Part shown: one piece after another, positions 9,889 through 19,782 of the stretch
Position numbering within the stretch: the first letter of the stretch is position 1
Layout of the letters: the number at the start of each line of letters is the position of its first letter
Assembly (NCBI GenBank): GCA_032718475.1
Contig: JAUCBJ010008354.1
Location: 1-64,000, forward strand
DNA from: Nemertoderma westbladi
Taxonomy: Eukaryota; Xenacoelomorpha; Nemertodermatida; Nemertodermatidae
Direction of reading: 5' to 3'
DNA length: 64,000 bases
Notes under the pieces: model-generated
What the model was told of the DNA's origin: nothing
Databases searched by the model: none
What the model saw: only the letters and a program-made list of their open reading frames with translations
Program-made: the position numbers and the translations under genes

Positions 9889-10617
9889 TTATCTGTACCT
9901 CCTCACGTCCTCCTCCCTGGCCCGTTTCTTGGTTATCACCGCTCCTCTGGCATCATCCGCTTTCTGCTTCCGGACCTTTGCTGCCACTTCCTTGCTGATC
10001 CCGGTCGTCTGCTCCTTGGGCGCTGGTGTTATTAAAGCCCGATACCGCTTCGCCGGTGGCCCCTCAGAATGGCCTGGTTGTTTCCCTCGTGTGGCGTCCC
10101 ATAGGATCATCTTCATTGCCTTTGGTACGTGTTCCGCCAAGAAATCCCTAAACTCCCTCCGGTTCTCTGGTGTCCACCTGTCTAGGTACCGTTGCGTGTT
10201 CATAACTCCGGCGAACGATGCCGCCGTAGCTACCTCTTGATAGGTAAACGGTAACCTTCGCTTTATGATTTCCATGTGGGTCTCCTGGTTTATGAGGAAG
10301 AAACCCCACTTGAACTCTTGGGCCTTCATGCGCTGGCGCGTCATGGCCCCGACGTCGGCCCACTCCTCGAACCTCGTGAACTTCTCCTCGTCGCTCATCC
10401 AGTCGCACTCGCGTCCGTAGTGTCCCCGAAAGTGGCACTTTGGACATCGGTTATGCAACCGTGGACACGCCCATCCTGTGACTTGGTTCTCTACAATAGA
10501 GACAAAAGGTTCCCCGTTGGAACCGGTATAGGCAGCTGCTTTCCTGATGGGTCTGTCTCCCACAGTAGTCGCAGCCGAGTACCAATGTCTCGCGTCCCAC
10601 CTCGTCCTTCGTCCCAA
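9889..10617 (-). CDS. BEL-C downstream ORF b, zinc-knuckle, basic C-terminus
   Basis: 242 codons from the first ATG. Near residues 55-70 there is a clear Cys-X2-Cys-X4-His-X4-Cys zinc knuckle (around 10450-10410). The C-terminal third is rich in Lys/Arg and may bind nucleic acid. It overlaps the end of ORF a in the +1 frame, and the cysteine-rich region runs on across the overlap, so the two were probably one protein. Possible readings are a programmed +1 frameshift or a mutation in this copy; the identical LTRs leave little time for decay. It is unlike the Gag in the main polyprotein. I do not recognise its family. It lies where an envelope gene would be but has no signal or membrane segment. 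Confidence 0.6.
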   Translation of the reverse strand: MGRRTRWDARHWYSAATTVGDRPIRKAAAYTGSNGEPFVSIVENQVTGWACPRLHNRCPKCHFRGHYGRECDWMSDEEKFTRFEEWADVGAMTRQRMKAQEFKWGFFLINQETHMEIIKRRLPFTYQEVATAASFAGVMNTQRYLDRWTPENRREFRDFLAEHVPKAMKMILWDATRGKQPGHSEGPPAKRYRALITPAPKEQTTGISKEVAAKVRKQKADDARGAVITKKRAREEDVRRYR

Positions 10618-11536
10618 GCGATCTCCGCGGTCTGTGGAGTCGCTGGTAGGCGAACTTCTCTACGTTGCTCTCCCTGTTTACGTCTATCTCTCCGCCCCTC
10701 TCGGGCATCGTCTCCCCGAATACTATCCGTGGTGCCGTCCCCGGTTGCTCGCCCAACCTGATGGTGCTCCCCGCGAAATCCATCGCCGGCCCCTCATGCA
10801 CCCAGGTCCGCTTGCCGGATCTGTTCCAGAAGGCCCTCGCCCCACTGGCCGTCACCACCCTTCCGCCAACCCAGTCCGTGTCCGAGTGGCCTATCCTCTC
10901 GATGGGCGGCATCTCTCCAAACTCGTCGTCGTCGTCTTCCTCTTCTGGTAGTGTCTCCAACCCCGGTATCCCGATGGATCCACTATGTCCCTTCCCGCCT
11001 TGGCTTTCGCCCGTAGCTCTCCATCCCTCTAGCTCCCTTAGCTTCCTTGGCGGTTGGTCGCCCTCGGCGCCCGCTGGTATGGGCATCGTTTGCAACCCCG
11101 ACGTCGACTGTTTCGGCGATCCCACCGTCCATCCCAATTCTCGCCCTAGAGACTCCCCCGAACTCCCTGACGAAGTCCAATGAAGTTCGTCTAGACCCGC
11201 CTGTTCCTCGAAGCCATAACTCTGTGTCCTGGCCTCCTCTTCCCTCTCCTCTGCTTCTATCCTCTCCCGTCTAGCGACTTCTTCCAGTCGCTTTGCTTCC
11301 CGTCTATCCATCTCTAGCTGCTCCCATCTCTGATACGGTGTATCCGTCTCCCCATCTACCAGATGTCGGCTGTTGTAGTACACCGACTCGCCCTTCAGCC
11401 CCGGGTGGTCTACCAGACCGTCAAAGGCCGTCTTAAAGGCTCTCCTGTAGCTTAGGGGTGATCCCGATAACAGAAATGCCCCTGGTTCTCTTTCGATAAC
11501 TACGGTCATGAATAAGTTAAGTAAACTTATCATCAT
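10451..11536 (-). CDS. BEL-C downstream ORF a, charged protein ending in zinc knuckle
   Basis: 361 codons. The order is an N-terminal region of mixed composition, a Glu/Arg-rich helix-forming stretch (about residues 75-105), a low-complexity Gly/Ser/Glu middle with a run of Asp/Glu (about 205-215), and a C-terminal Cys-X2-Cys-X4-His-X4-Cys knuckle followed by the first half of a second one. The frame stops just after that, while the other knuckle cysteines continue in ORF b. A CAG eight or so bases before the start codon could be a splice acceptor for a separate mRNA. Function is unknown; a nucleocapsid-like RNA-binding role is inferred from the zinc knuckles. Confidence 0.6.
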   Translation of the reverse strand: MMISLLNLFMTVVIEREPGAFLLSGSPLSYRRAFKTAFDGLVDHPGLKGESVYYNSRHLVDGETDTPYQRWEQLEMDRREAKRLEEVARRERIEAEEREEEARTQSYGFEEQAGLDELHWTSSGSSGESLGRELGWTVGSPKQSTSGLQTMPIPAGAEGDQPPRKLRELEGWRATGESQGGKGHSGSIGIPGLETLPEEEDDDDEFGEMPPIERIGHSDTDWVGGRVVTASGARAFWNRSGKRTWVHEGPAMDFAGSTIRLGEQPGTAPRIVFGETMPERGGEIDVNRESNVEKFAYQRLHRPRRSLGTKDEVGRETLVLGCDYCGRQTHQESSCLYRFQRGTFCLYCREPSHRMGVSTVA

Positions 11537-12149
11537 CCAGTCCTCCTGCAGGATATATCGCTTCTGATATACCTTTATCGCTCCTCTGCGAAACTGATAT
11601 ACCTCCTGACTCCGCCTTTCTCTTCCTGATCAGCTTACTCGCCATTCCGAACACTACACTCGCTCACCTGTAGGGTGGTGCCTTACCAAGGCGCAATACA
11701 GATGAGTGATGTATTAAGATGTTTCCTACAGTTCGATAATGGCCTACTTTTCTACTTAACTGCGCCTTTCAAGCTTAATTTAATCTAATTAATTTCGGAG
11801 CTAGTAAATCAGCCTAATTTACAATTTCCGTCCGTTACTTTTATTATGTTCTAGAACGACTTTCCTTGTGTTACCACTATTTTCCGATTTTAGCCCTATT
11901 CTATTTATTTTATTTATTTTGCTTTGATTCTACTGTCCTACTACTTACTACTGCCTATGGATTTATTCTATTCTCTCTCTGATCCATATTCTGGCCTACT
12001 CAGTGGGCCTATGCAGTACAGCAGTATGCGTCGTGTGGCCACACGATTTATCCAGCTGCACTCATATACCCCCTCTCGCTACTAACTCTACTTACTGCTA
12101 TCTAATATCTATATCCTATTTTTACCCCTTTTACCTCTTACTCTCTCTT
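11537..12149. other. Non-coding stretch of BEL-C between array and downstream ORFs
   Basis: AT-rich, with no ORF, RNA gene or internal repeat that I can support. It probably carries any splice or promoter signal used by the downstream ORF pair. Confidence 0.6.
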
Positions 12150-12791
12150 TCTAACTAATGGTACTACGTACCCTCTAACTCTAACTCTAACTAGGTACTA
12201 CGTACCTACTAACTCTCTAACTATCGGTACTACGTACCCTCTAACTCTAACTCTAACTAGGTACTACGTACCTACTAACTCTCTAACTATCGGTACTACG
12301 TACCCTCTAACTCTAACTCTAACTAGGTACCACGTACCTACTAACTCTAACTCTATCGGTACTACCTACCCTCTAACTCTAACTCTAACTAGGCATTACG
12401 TACCCTCTAACTCTAACTCTAACTAGGTACTACGTACCTACTAACTCTAACTCTATCGGTACTACCTACCCTCTAACTCTAACTCTAACTAGGCATTACG
12501 TACCCTCTAACTCTAACTAGGTACTACGTACCTACTAACTCTAACTCTAGGTACTACGTACCTACTAACTAACTCTAGGTACTACGTACCTACTAACTCT
12601 AACTCTAGGTACTACGTACCTACTAACTAACTCTAGGTACTACGTACCTACTAACTAACTAACTCTAGGTACTACGTACCTATTAACTAACTAACTCTAG
12701 GTACTACGTACCTACTAACTAACTAACTCTAGGTACTACGTACCTACTAACTAACTAACTCTAGGTACTACGTACCTACTAACTAACTAAC
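12150..12791. repeat. Palindromic tandem array inside BEL-C
   Basis: About 640 bp of units built from the near-palindrome AGGTACTACGTACCT alternating with runs of CTAACT/CTCTAA. On the right the unit settles to 32 bp; on the left it is longer and irregular. It lies between the stop of gag-pol and the downstream ORFs. A TTTTA-rich run follows at 12791-12821. Confidence 0.9.
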
Positions 12792-12904
12792 TTTTATTTA
12801 TTTTTATTTTATTTTATTTTATTTGTGTGGGAAGGGCGTCTCGCCCTCAATCCCACCCCCCTCAGTCCAAAACTTGGACGACTAAACTCCACTCTAACTC
12901 CAAT

Positions 12905-15900
12905 TTAAGGTGCCCCTTCTAGAAGACAGCACTTACCTACCGCTCTCCTGTAGGTTTTTCTGTCCTTCGCACCTATCTTCCCACCTATCCGCACTTCTAC
13001 CGATCGGACTCTTCCGTCCTCGTCGGAGTAGGTGCCTACAACTCTCGCCAACCGCCATTGGTTGTTGATGATAGTATCATCCGTGACGATTACGAGATCT
13101 CCCTCTCTTAACTCCCTGTTTGGCTTCCTCCACTTGCTTCGCTTATGGAGCGTGGGTAGGTATTCTTCTACCCACCTCCTCCAATACTCTGCGCTAATCG
13201 CTTTAGCTACTTTCCAACTTTGGCGGGAGTGTATATCATCTGGGTCTACACCCCGCATATCGATGGTCGCTGGCCGTTCCATTAGAAAATGGCTAGGCGT
13301 CAACACGTCTAATGACTCAGGGTCATCATTCTCCGGATATAGCGGTCTGCTATTAATGATCCCCTCGCACTTTGCAAGTACTGTCCGTAAGACGTCTTCA
13401 GTGACCATGTGGGTGTTCATCAGCTTCGTCATTAGACGTTTTGAACTGCCCACGAGTCTCTCGACGCATCCTAACGTATGTGGTGCATACGGCGTCCTTC
13501 TCTCCCACTTCACTTGTCGTCTTCTCATGGCCGCCCTGACTTCTTCTCCCTCCAAGATGTCTAAGGCCTCTGCCATCTCACTCTCTGCGCCCACAAAGTT
13601 GGTGCCGTTGTCGCTGTATATCACTGCGATCGTCCCACCTTTGCGGTCCCTAAACCTTTCTAGGGCGTTAATGAATGCTGATGCGGTTGCATCTTGGGCG
13701 AGTTCTATCCCTACCGCCCGCGTATTGTTGCATACGAAGATAATACCGTAGCGTTTCTCCGTGTGTCGCATCACCTTGATCTTTATCGGCCCGAACATGT
13801 CCACACCGCAATGCGTAAATGGCGGGTCGTGCTGTCTTACCCTACTCGCCGGTAGTGGCGCCATCTCCTGTACGGCTCGCTCCTTCTTCGCTCGTCGGCA
13901 GGTCTGGCATTGTCCCACTACCGCTTTCACCTTCTTCCTTAGTTGTTTGACCCAATAGGTCCTTCTTATCTCCGTGAGGGTTCGGTTGGTGCCCCCATGC
14001 AGTATCAATTTGTGGGAGTCCCATATGATCTGGTGGACTATAGGCGATCCTGTGGGAATGATGATGGGTTTCGGTGGCACGACTATACTGTTGTTATATC
14101 CCACCCTAGAATTCATTACTAGAATCCCTTCCTCGTTGAGTTGTGGCGACAGCGTGATCAACTCGCTATCCCGTCGGAGGTGCTGTTGGTTACCGACGCG
14201 TTCCACCTCGTCGCCGTAGTTCTTGCGTTGTTCATAGCGGATCACTGCCTTGGCCGCTCCTTCCAGATCTATGGTTGTCCTGGTCTTCTTGTCCTTGCCG
14301 ACCCCCGCAAGGAAATTCCCAAAGGCTCTCCAGTACGCCACTAGTTTCTTGGTCTTATACCAACTAGAACTGTAGCTGAGGAGTTTATCCGTCGGGTTAT
14401 CGCACAGTTCCCTTCCTGGTTGCACGTCCCTGATCTCCCTCACCATCTGGGAGTATATCTCTTCTCCCTCTGAATCTCCTTCTCCTTCTGATACTGGTTC
14501 CGAGCCCGGGTCCACCTTCCTCATCGGCGGCCAGGCTTCTCTATCGCTTAGAAATTGTGGCCCATGTTGCCACAATACTTCCTTCTTCAGGAAAGTGTGG
14601 CGTTCCACGCCCCTCGACAGCAAGTCCGCTGGGTTCTCATCTGTTGGGCAGTAGTGCCACCTTTCCAGTTCTGTGCTCGCCCTTATTTCGTCCACTCTAT
14701 TCGCGACGAATATCGGGTATCTCGTCTTTTCGTTGTGTAGCCAACCAAGTACTACCATGGAGTCCGTCCAGTAGTGTGTCTCCACTATGTTGGGAATTGT
14801 ATCCACTAGGTAGGCTGTGGCTCTAACTCCTAGTCTCGCGGCTGTCAATTCTAACTTGGGAACAGATGCTGAATCTGGCGGCGTTGACTTAGCTTTGCTA
14901 AAGGCTAGTCTGGGCTTGTGAGGCCCCTCTCGTTGTACTAAATAGAGTGCCGCTCCGTATGCCTCTAACGACGCGTCGGAGAACATATGTAGGTCCAGAT
15001 TCGTCATGTTCCCGTCCGGGAAATACACTCGCGGCATGTTGTATGTTCCCATCCTTTCCAAGTCTCCTGTCCATTTGCTCCACTGTTTCTTAATGTCTTC
15101 TGGTACCTCTACGTCCCACTCATCCTTCAACTTATATACTCTCTTGAGTATCTGTTTCCCCATGACTAGTAATGGGGATGCTAGGCCTAAGGGATCGTAT
15201 ATCCTTGCTATATACGATACGTAGCCCCTCTTCGTATGGGTGTCTGCGCCCTCCTGGCTCAGCTGATACTTCAGTTCGTCTGTTTTCCTATCCCACACGA
15301 TTCCCAACGCCTTCTGCTGGGATTCCGTTCTCTTAATCGCCATGTCCTGTCCTTTGGCTGTTGTAGGGTTGTCCATGGTCGATTCTGGTTTCTTGTCTTC
15401 TATTTCCCTGATAAATTCTTCTGAACTGGATTGGAATTTGGTCAGGTTGAAGCCGGATCCTTTCAGGATGTCGCGAACCTCGCGCCCTGTTTCCAGTATC
15501 TCCTCAACCGTATTTCCAGACTCCATGCCGTCGTCTACGTAGAAACCGCGTCTGATCATATCGACGGCCCTACTGCTATATCTATCCTCCTTCCCCTTTA
15601 CCGTGTCTCTCACTGCCATAGTCGTCGTAAATGAGGACGACTTGGCCCCCATGTTTTGTACTACCATCTTATATGCCGGTATTATAGGCGGTTCTTCTTC
15701 GCCGTTATACCATAAGAAGCGTTGACTATCGCTATCTTCCTCTGTTACTCGGACTTGGTTGAACATGCCTTCTATGTCACACGTGAAGGCGTGTTTCCCA
15801 TTCCTAAATCTAAGTAGTACTTCTATGCCCGAATTGTATATGTTTGGGCCCTCTAGTAGGTAATCGTTTAAGCACTTTCCGTCGGTCTTTGCCGATGCAT

Positions 15901-18900
15901 CGACTACCATCCTAAGTTTACCTTTCTTTGGGTCTAAAGCTACGTGGAGTGGCAGGTAGTATGTCCTGTCCGTGTTCGGTTCGTCGACCGGTAACTCCAC
16001 GGCCCATCCTTTCTCGACGTACTTCTTTATCGTTTTGTGAATGTACTCGTTCTTCTCGGGGCTCCGTTGTAGTGTTTGTTTCAGCTTGCGGAGTCTCGTG
16101 AGTACCATCCCTCTATTATCGGGTAGCGGTATCTTCGGTAGTTTCCATACCATTCCTATTGTATACCGCCCCTCATCACACGTCATCGATTCCTCCACAC
16201 TTTGTAGAGCCTGCTTGTCTTCTACCGAGGTCCCGACCCCGTTCTCTTTCAGTCCCTCGAAGTCCTGCCTGAGCAGTCTTTTAAGCTGCTCCTCTGCTCC
16301 CTCGTCACCCATTTCCTGCATTGTTCCCGCGAACATGCATCCTGATGTCTCCGACATCCTGAATGGTATCTTGCTCTTAATTGGACCACTCAGCGTCCAC
16401 CCGAATGGCGTTAATATGGCCACCGGGTCGCTCTTCTTGTCTTCGCCGAAGACCGTCTGCATTCTCTCGTGGGCCGTTGGGCAGTCCATGCCTACTATGA
16501 TGGATACCTTCCTAACGTCCACGTCTGGGATTGAGAAGTCAATGTTATCCAGGAATTTGTATTGCTCGACCTCGATGTTGGTTGGCCGCCTGGCATTGAT
16601 GTTAATTGACTCTATTACTTGGATGGGGTCGATGGTTGCCCCATAATCGCATCCTGGTGCCACTGCTGCAATTGCGCACCGTCCTGTCCTCATCTCTAGG
16701 ATCTCGTCTTTACTAGAGATGGTTGTCACCGCCATCCTGCTTGGCCTCGTTCTCAACCCTATTTCTTCGGCTACCCATTCCTCAACTAACGTGAAGGCAG
16801 CTCCGCTATCAACCAGCATTAGTGTTGTTACTGATCGATTGCCTTCCCCGATCACTCGTACTGGTACTACTCCAAGTAGCACTGTTCCTCCCTTCTTCGC
16901 CCCTATTGTGCTCGTTGCCATCGTCTGGCCTCTCCTTTGGCCAAACTTGACCGGTTTCTCTTGGCATTCCCTGGCCTTGTGTCCACTCTTCACACATCGC
17001 GAGCAGATTTTATTGCTCGACGCGTAATCTATCTGGTCTTGCCTCGGTAGCGCCTGCCAGTACCTGCAGTTCATGGTTTTATGAAGCGCATTTGCGTGTA
17101 ACTGGCATTTGCTCTTTGGGTCATAGCCCTCTTTATACAATGCGTTGCGTATGGCAGTTATATTCGTACCAAAGTCCCTACTATTCTTATTGACTGGGTT
17201 TGACCTACTGGACGTATTGGGGTTATGTTTATTCATGTTGTTATTGTTCCCCTGTCCGTCCCTTGATGTTGTCCTACCTTCGCTTGCCTGTGGACTTGCA
17301 GTCCCCTGCGTCGCTGCATATGGCAATGATTGCCTGAGTCTCGGTAACGCGTTCGATGTATTGTGCTCTGGTTTGGGCCTGTAATGATCTGTCTTTGGTC
17401 CCTTTCCCAGGCTATCTTCACTATAAACTGGGTCCGTTATTAGTTCAGCCTCGTAATTTAAGAAGTTTGACATTTCTTCTAAACCTGGTTCCGCACCCTT
17501 CTTGTCTCGGGTGGAGAAAGCAACCTTCCTCCATTTGTTGCGCAGCCAGCTCGGTAGTGCCTGCGCTATCGTGGTGATGTTATTGGACGCGTTGAGTTCG
17601 TATGGCGCGTCTAACGTCTTCAGCACGATCAGCGCCTTCTCGACTTTGTTAGCAAACGTCTTAATGCTAACGGGATTATCCTGTAGGCCACCCGATGTTA
17701 TGCCTCTCAGCGTTTGCCTGATGATCTTGGCCGGGTGCCCGTATTCCCTATCCAGTGCCCGCCATGCTGTCGTGAAGCCGCCCTCTATTCCTTGGTATTG
17801 CCTCACGATGTCGTATGCTGGGCCTCCCGTGTACACTTGTAGATACTTTAGGCACTCCGCCTGCGTCAAGTTTTTTGTTAGTATTTCGTTACTATACATT
17901 CGCCGAAACTGTAAGTATTCTTCCGGCCTGCTCCCATCGAATTTGAACGGTTCCACGGGTGGTAATTCGATCCTCGTTTTCAACGCATCGATCAACGTGG
18001 CCATCCCCATTGCCTGCGCTTCTAATGGATTCGACGGGTGCTGTATAGTTTCCCTTGCCTGGTGCGGTTCGTCCGTCCTATTTCTTGATCTCCTCTGACT
18101 CGGATATGTCATCGGGGGTAGCGGCCCCCTCCATATGTCTGTATCACACGACCTGTTTTCATCTAGGGGTCTCGTCGTTCTTGTTCCTGTCGGGGTATAT
18201 TGTTGATATCGTGATGGGGGAATGTCACCCTGTCCCCCCCCCACTGGTATGTCTGGTACTGGGGTTGATGTTAATATGTTGGGGCCCATACACCTATCCG
18301 CAATAATTCCCCCCTCCCCTGGGTATATGTTATGTCCCTGCATGCTGTAGTCATACTGCTGTGCTGGTACCGGTATAGGCCTATCAGCTTCTGGCCTACT
18401 CGCCGGTATGTATTCCGCGACTTCCGGGTTTAATCCCGTTGTCCGCGCTGTCCTATCGCCTAGATTGCCTCTCTCAGTATGGCCTACGGTATGTGCAGTA
18501 AGACCTACAGTATGCCCTACAGTCTGCATGTGTTGCTCGGGATCGAAGTTTATTCTTCTCGAATAATCCTCCCCGCGGCTACCGTATTCTCGATCGGTAG
18601 GTATATTCCGTCGGAAAGTTTCTCTTCGACCCCCCTCTCCACTGTTTTCATCTTCGTACCGGTACATCGCGTACCCCTCTCTTGGCGTGTAATGCGTCTC
18701 ATCGGATCGCATCCCTCCGGGGCGACGGCAATCTCCCGGAGTCCAACCCCACTGACTCTCCGTTCTCATCTCGACTACCGACGGCTCGCTGTCCGTCCTC
18801 GCTCTTCCATCTTTTGCGGCGATACTTCTACTACTTTCTTCCTCTCTTCTCCTATCAGTGGAATATTCCCGCTCACGAGATCTCTCGTCGACCTCCCGGT

Positions 18901-19231
18901 TAAACCCCACTGTTCTTCTTTCCTCCTCTGATCGGGCTCGACGCTCCGTCTGCCCTCCCGCGACGTCAACCTGTCTTTCTCTGGTCGATCGCACGTCGCC
19001 GGGGATACTCGCAGTCCCCCTATTACTCTCCGTCGCCGGTTGTTGCGGTTTACCTTGTTCGGCCCTCGCATTGTCCGCTGACGGCTGTGGGACACTCTCT
19101 GCCCCCCCCCTCTCGCCGCTAACTTTCTGTTGTGGGGTGCTCGTAGCCCCCCCCCCACTCGCTACATCTAACTTCGCTACCTCTCTCCCCGCTATTATAT
19201 ACCTCTCTAGTCGACACATCAACCCTACCAC
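12905..19231 (-). CDS. BEL-C Gag-Pol polyprotein
   Basis: 2108 codons. A long disordered Arg/Glu/Gly-rich N-terminus (to about residue 410) is followed by a Gag domain of the DUF1759 type (about 415-600), Cys/His zinc motifs (about 705-750), an aspartic protease with Asp-Ser-Gly-Ala (about 805), a BEL/Pao reverse transcriptase (about 1050-1290) with Tyr-Val-Asp-Asp near 1230, RNase H (about 1410-1550), the integrase zinc-binding domain (about 1730-1790), the integrase core with Asp near 1810, Asp near 1880 and Glu near 1923, and a C-terminal integrase-associated domain (DUF5641 type). All catalytic motifs look intact. The first ATG is not certain to be the start: the upstream Asn-rich ORF overlaps by 113 bases and the two frames touch at a run of ten G, so translation may enter from upstream. 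Confidence 0.95.
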   Translation of the reverse strand: MVGLMCRLERYIIAGREVAKLDVASGGGATSTPQQKVSGERGGAESVPQPSADNARAEQGKPQQPATESNRGTASIPGDVRSTRERQVDVAGGQTERRARSEEERRTVGFNREVDERSREREYSTDRRREEESSRSIAAKDGRARTDSEPSVVEMRTESQWGWTPGDCRRPGGMRSDETHYTPREGYAMYRYEDENSGEGGRRETFRRNIPTDREYGSRGEDYSRRINFDPEQHMQTVGHTVGLTAHTVGHTERGNLGDRTARTTGLNPEVAEYIPASRPEADRPIPVPAQQYDYSMQGHNIYPGEGGIIADRCMGPNILTSTPVPDIPVGGGQGDIPPSRYQQYTPTGTRTTRPLDENRSCDTDIWRGPLPPMTYPSQRRSRNRTDEPHQARETIQHPSNPLEAQAMGMATLIDALKTRIELPPVEPFKFDGSRPEEYLQFRRMYSNEILTKNLTQAECLKYLQVYTGGPAYDIVRQYQGIEGGFTTAWRALDREYGHPAKIIRQTLRGITSGGLQDNPVSIKTFANKVEKALIVLKTLDAPYELNASNNITTIAQALPSWLRNKWRKVAFSTRDKKGAEPGLEEMSNFLNYEAELITDPVYSEDSLGKGPKTDHYRPKPEHNTSNALPRLRQSLPYAATQGTASPQASEGRTTSRDGQGNNNNMNKHNPNTSSRSNPVNKNSRDFGTNITAIRNALYKEGYDPKSKCQLHANALHKTMNCRYWQALPRQDQIDYASSNKICSRCVKSGHKARECQEKPVKFGQRRGQTMATSTIGAKKGGTVLLGVVPVRVIGEGNRSVTTLMLVDSGAAFTLVEEWVAEEIGLRTRPSRMAVTTISSKDEILEMRTGRCAIAAVAPGCDYGATIDPIQVIESININARRPTNIEVEQYKFLDNIDFSIPDVDVRKVSIIVGMDCPTAHERMQTVFGEDKKSDPVAILTPFGWTLSGPIKSKIPFRMSETSGCMFAGTMQEMGDEGAEEQLKRLLRQDFEGLKENGVGTSVEDKQALQSVEESMTCDEGRYTIGMVWKLPKIPLPDNRGMVLTRLRKLKQTLQRSPEKNEYIHKTIKKYVEKGWAVELPVDEPNTDRTYYLPLHVALDPKKGKLRMVVDASAKTDGKCLNDYLLEGPNIYNSGIEVLLRFRNGKHAFTCDIEGMFNQVRVTEEDSDSQRFLWYNGEEEPPIIPAYKMVVQNMGAKSSSFTTTMAVRDTVKGKEDRYSSRAVDMIRRGFYVDDGMESGNTVEEILETGREVRDILKGSGFNLTKFQSSSEEFIREIEDKKPESTMDNPTTAKGQDMAIKRTESQQKALGIVWDRKTDELKYQLSQEGADTHTKRGYVSYIARIYDPLGLASPLLVMGKQILKRVYKLKDEWDVEVPEDIKKQWSKWTGDLERMGTYNMPRVYFPDGNMTNLDLHMFSDASLEAYGAALYLVQREGPHKPRLAFSKAKSTPPDSASVPKLELTAARLGVRATAYLVDTIPNIVETHYWTDSMVVLGWLHNEKTRYPIFVANRVDEIRASTELERWHYCPTDENPADLLSRGVERHTFLKKEVLWQHGPQFLSDREAWPPMRKVDPGSEPVSEGEGDSEGEEIYSQMVREIRDVQPGRELCDNPTDKLLSYSSSWYKTKKLVAYWRAFGNFLAGVGKDKKTRTTIDLEGAAKAVIRYEQRKNYGDEVERVGNQQHLRRDSELITLSPQLNEEGILVMNSRVGYNNSIVVPPKPIIIPTGSPIVHQIIWDSHKLILHGGTNRTLTEIRRTYWVKQLRKKVKAVVGQCQTCRRAKKERAVQEMAPLPASRVRQHDPPFTHCGVDMFGPIKIKVMRHTEKRYGIIFVCNNTRAVGIELAQDATASAFINALERFRDRKGGTIAVIYSDNGTNFVGAESEMAEALDILEGEEVRAAMRRRQVKWERRTPYAPHTLGCVERLVGSSKRLMTKLMNTHMVTEDVLRTVLAKCEGIINSRPLYPENDDPESLDVLTPSHFLMERPATIDMRGVDPDDIHSRQSWKVAKAISAEYWRRWVEEYLPTLHKRSKWRKPNRELREGDLVIVTDDTIINNQWRLARVVGTYSDEDGRVRSVEVRIGGKIGAKDRKTYRRAVGKCCLLEGAP

Positions 19232-19697
19232 GGTCGGGTCTGTTCACCCTCGCCTCTCCCTCTGCTATTGCGTGGCCTTCCAGGCCCTCTACTCCCTGCC
19301 TACTAACTACGCGGCCTACCAGGCCCTCTGCTCCCTGTCTACTAACTACGTGGCCTACCAGGCCCTCTGCTCCCTGGTTACGTAGGCCCGACGTGTCTAC
19401 ACTAATAGCACCCATATTGGAAACGGAATTAATTTGCTCATTTGAAACAAAATCATTTGTATTATTCTGCGCGACTACGTTATCTGAATTATTTTGTAAA
19501 TTCGGGCTAAGATCATTATTTGAATTATTCGAATTATTCTGTGTAATTGCGTTATTTAAGTTATTTTGTAGGTCCGAATTCGAGTTATTATTTTGATTAT
19601 TTGAGTTATTTTGCGTAACTACATCAATATTAGGATTATTTTCTACATTGACACTGGGATTGTTCTGATTTAAATTTAAATTACTACCACCAGGCAA
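19119..19697 (-). CDS. BEL-C Asn-rich linker ORF
   Basis: 192 codons from the first ATG; the frame is open further upstream to the G run near 19787. The N-terminal half is mostly Asn/Gln/Leu/Ser repeats. The middle holds three near-copies of a Gln-Gly-(Ala/Val)-Glu-Gly-Leu peptide, and the end is charged. The frame abuts the coiled-coil ORF through nine G (about 19786-19794) and overlaps gag-pol through ten G (19147-19156). In both places one base fewer would put the frames in register. I see no domain. It is probably the middle of one long Gag-side protein, not a gene of its own. Confidence 0.55.
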   Translation of the reverse strand: MPGGSNLNLNQNNPSVNVENNPNIDVVTQNNSNNQNNNSNSDLQNNLNNAITQNNSNNSNNDLSPNLQNNSDNVVAQNNTNDFVSNEQINSVSNMGAISVDTSGLRNQGAEGLVGHVVSRQGAEGLVGRVVSRQGVEGLEGHAIAEGEARVNRPDRGRVDVSTREVYNSGERGSEVRCSEWGGGYEHPTTES

Positions 19698-19782
19698 AGT
19701 ATTTCCTGTAATAAAGGTTTGATTAGCGTTATCCCATACGGTACTATTAATATCAACAACGTCTACTGTACCATTATTATTA

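Noticed and set aside
12150-12791. Telomere-like CTAACTCTAA repeat
   Set aside because: It lies inside a complete retrotransposon, and the units are interrupted by palindromes. It is not a chromosome end.
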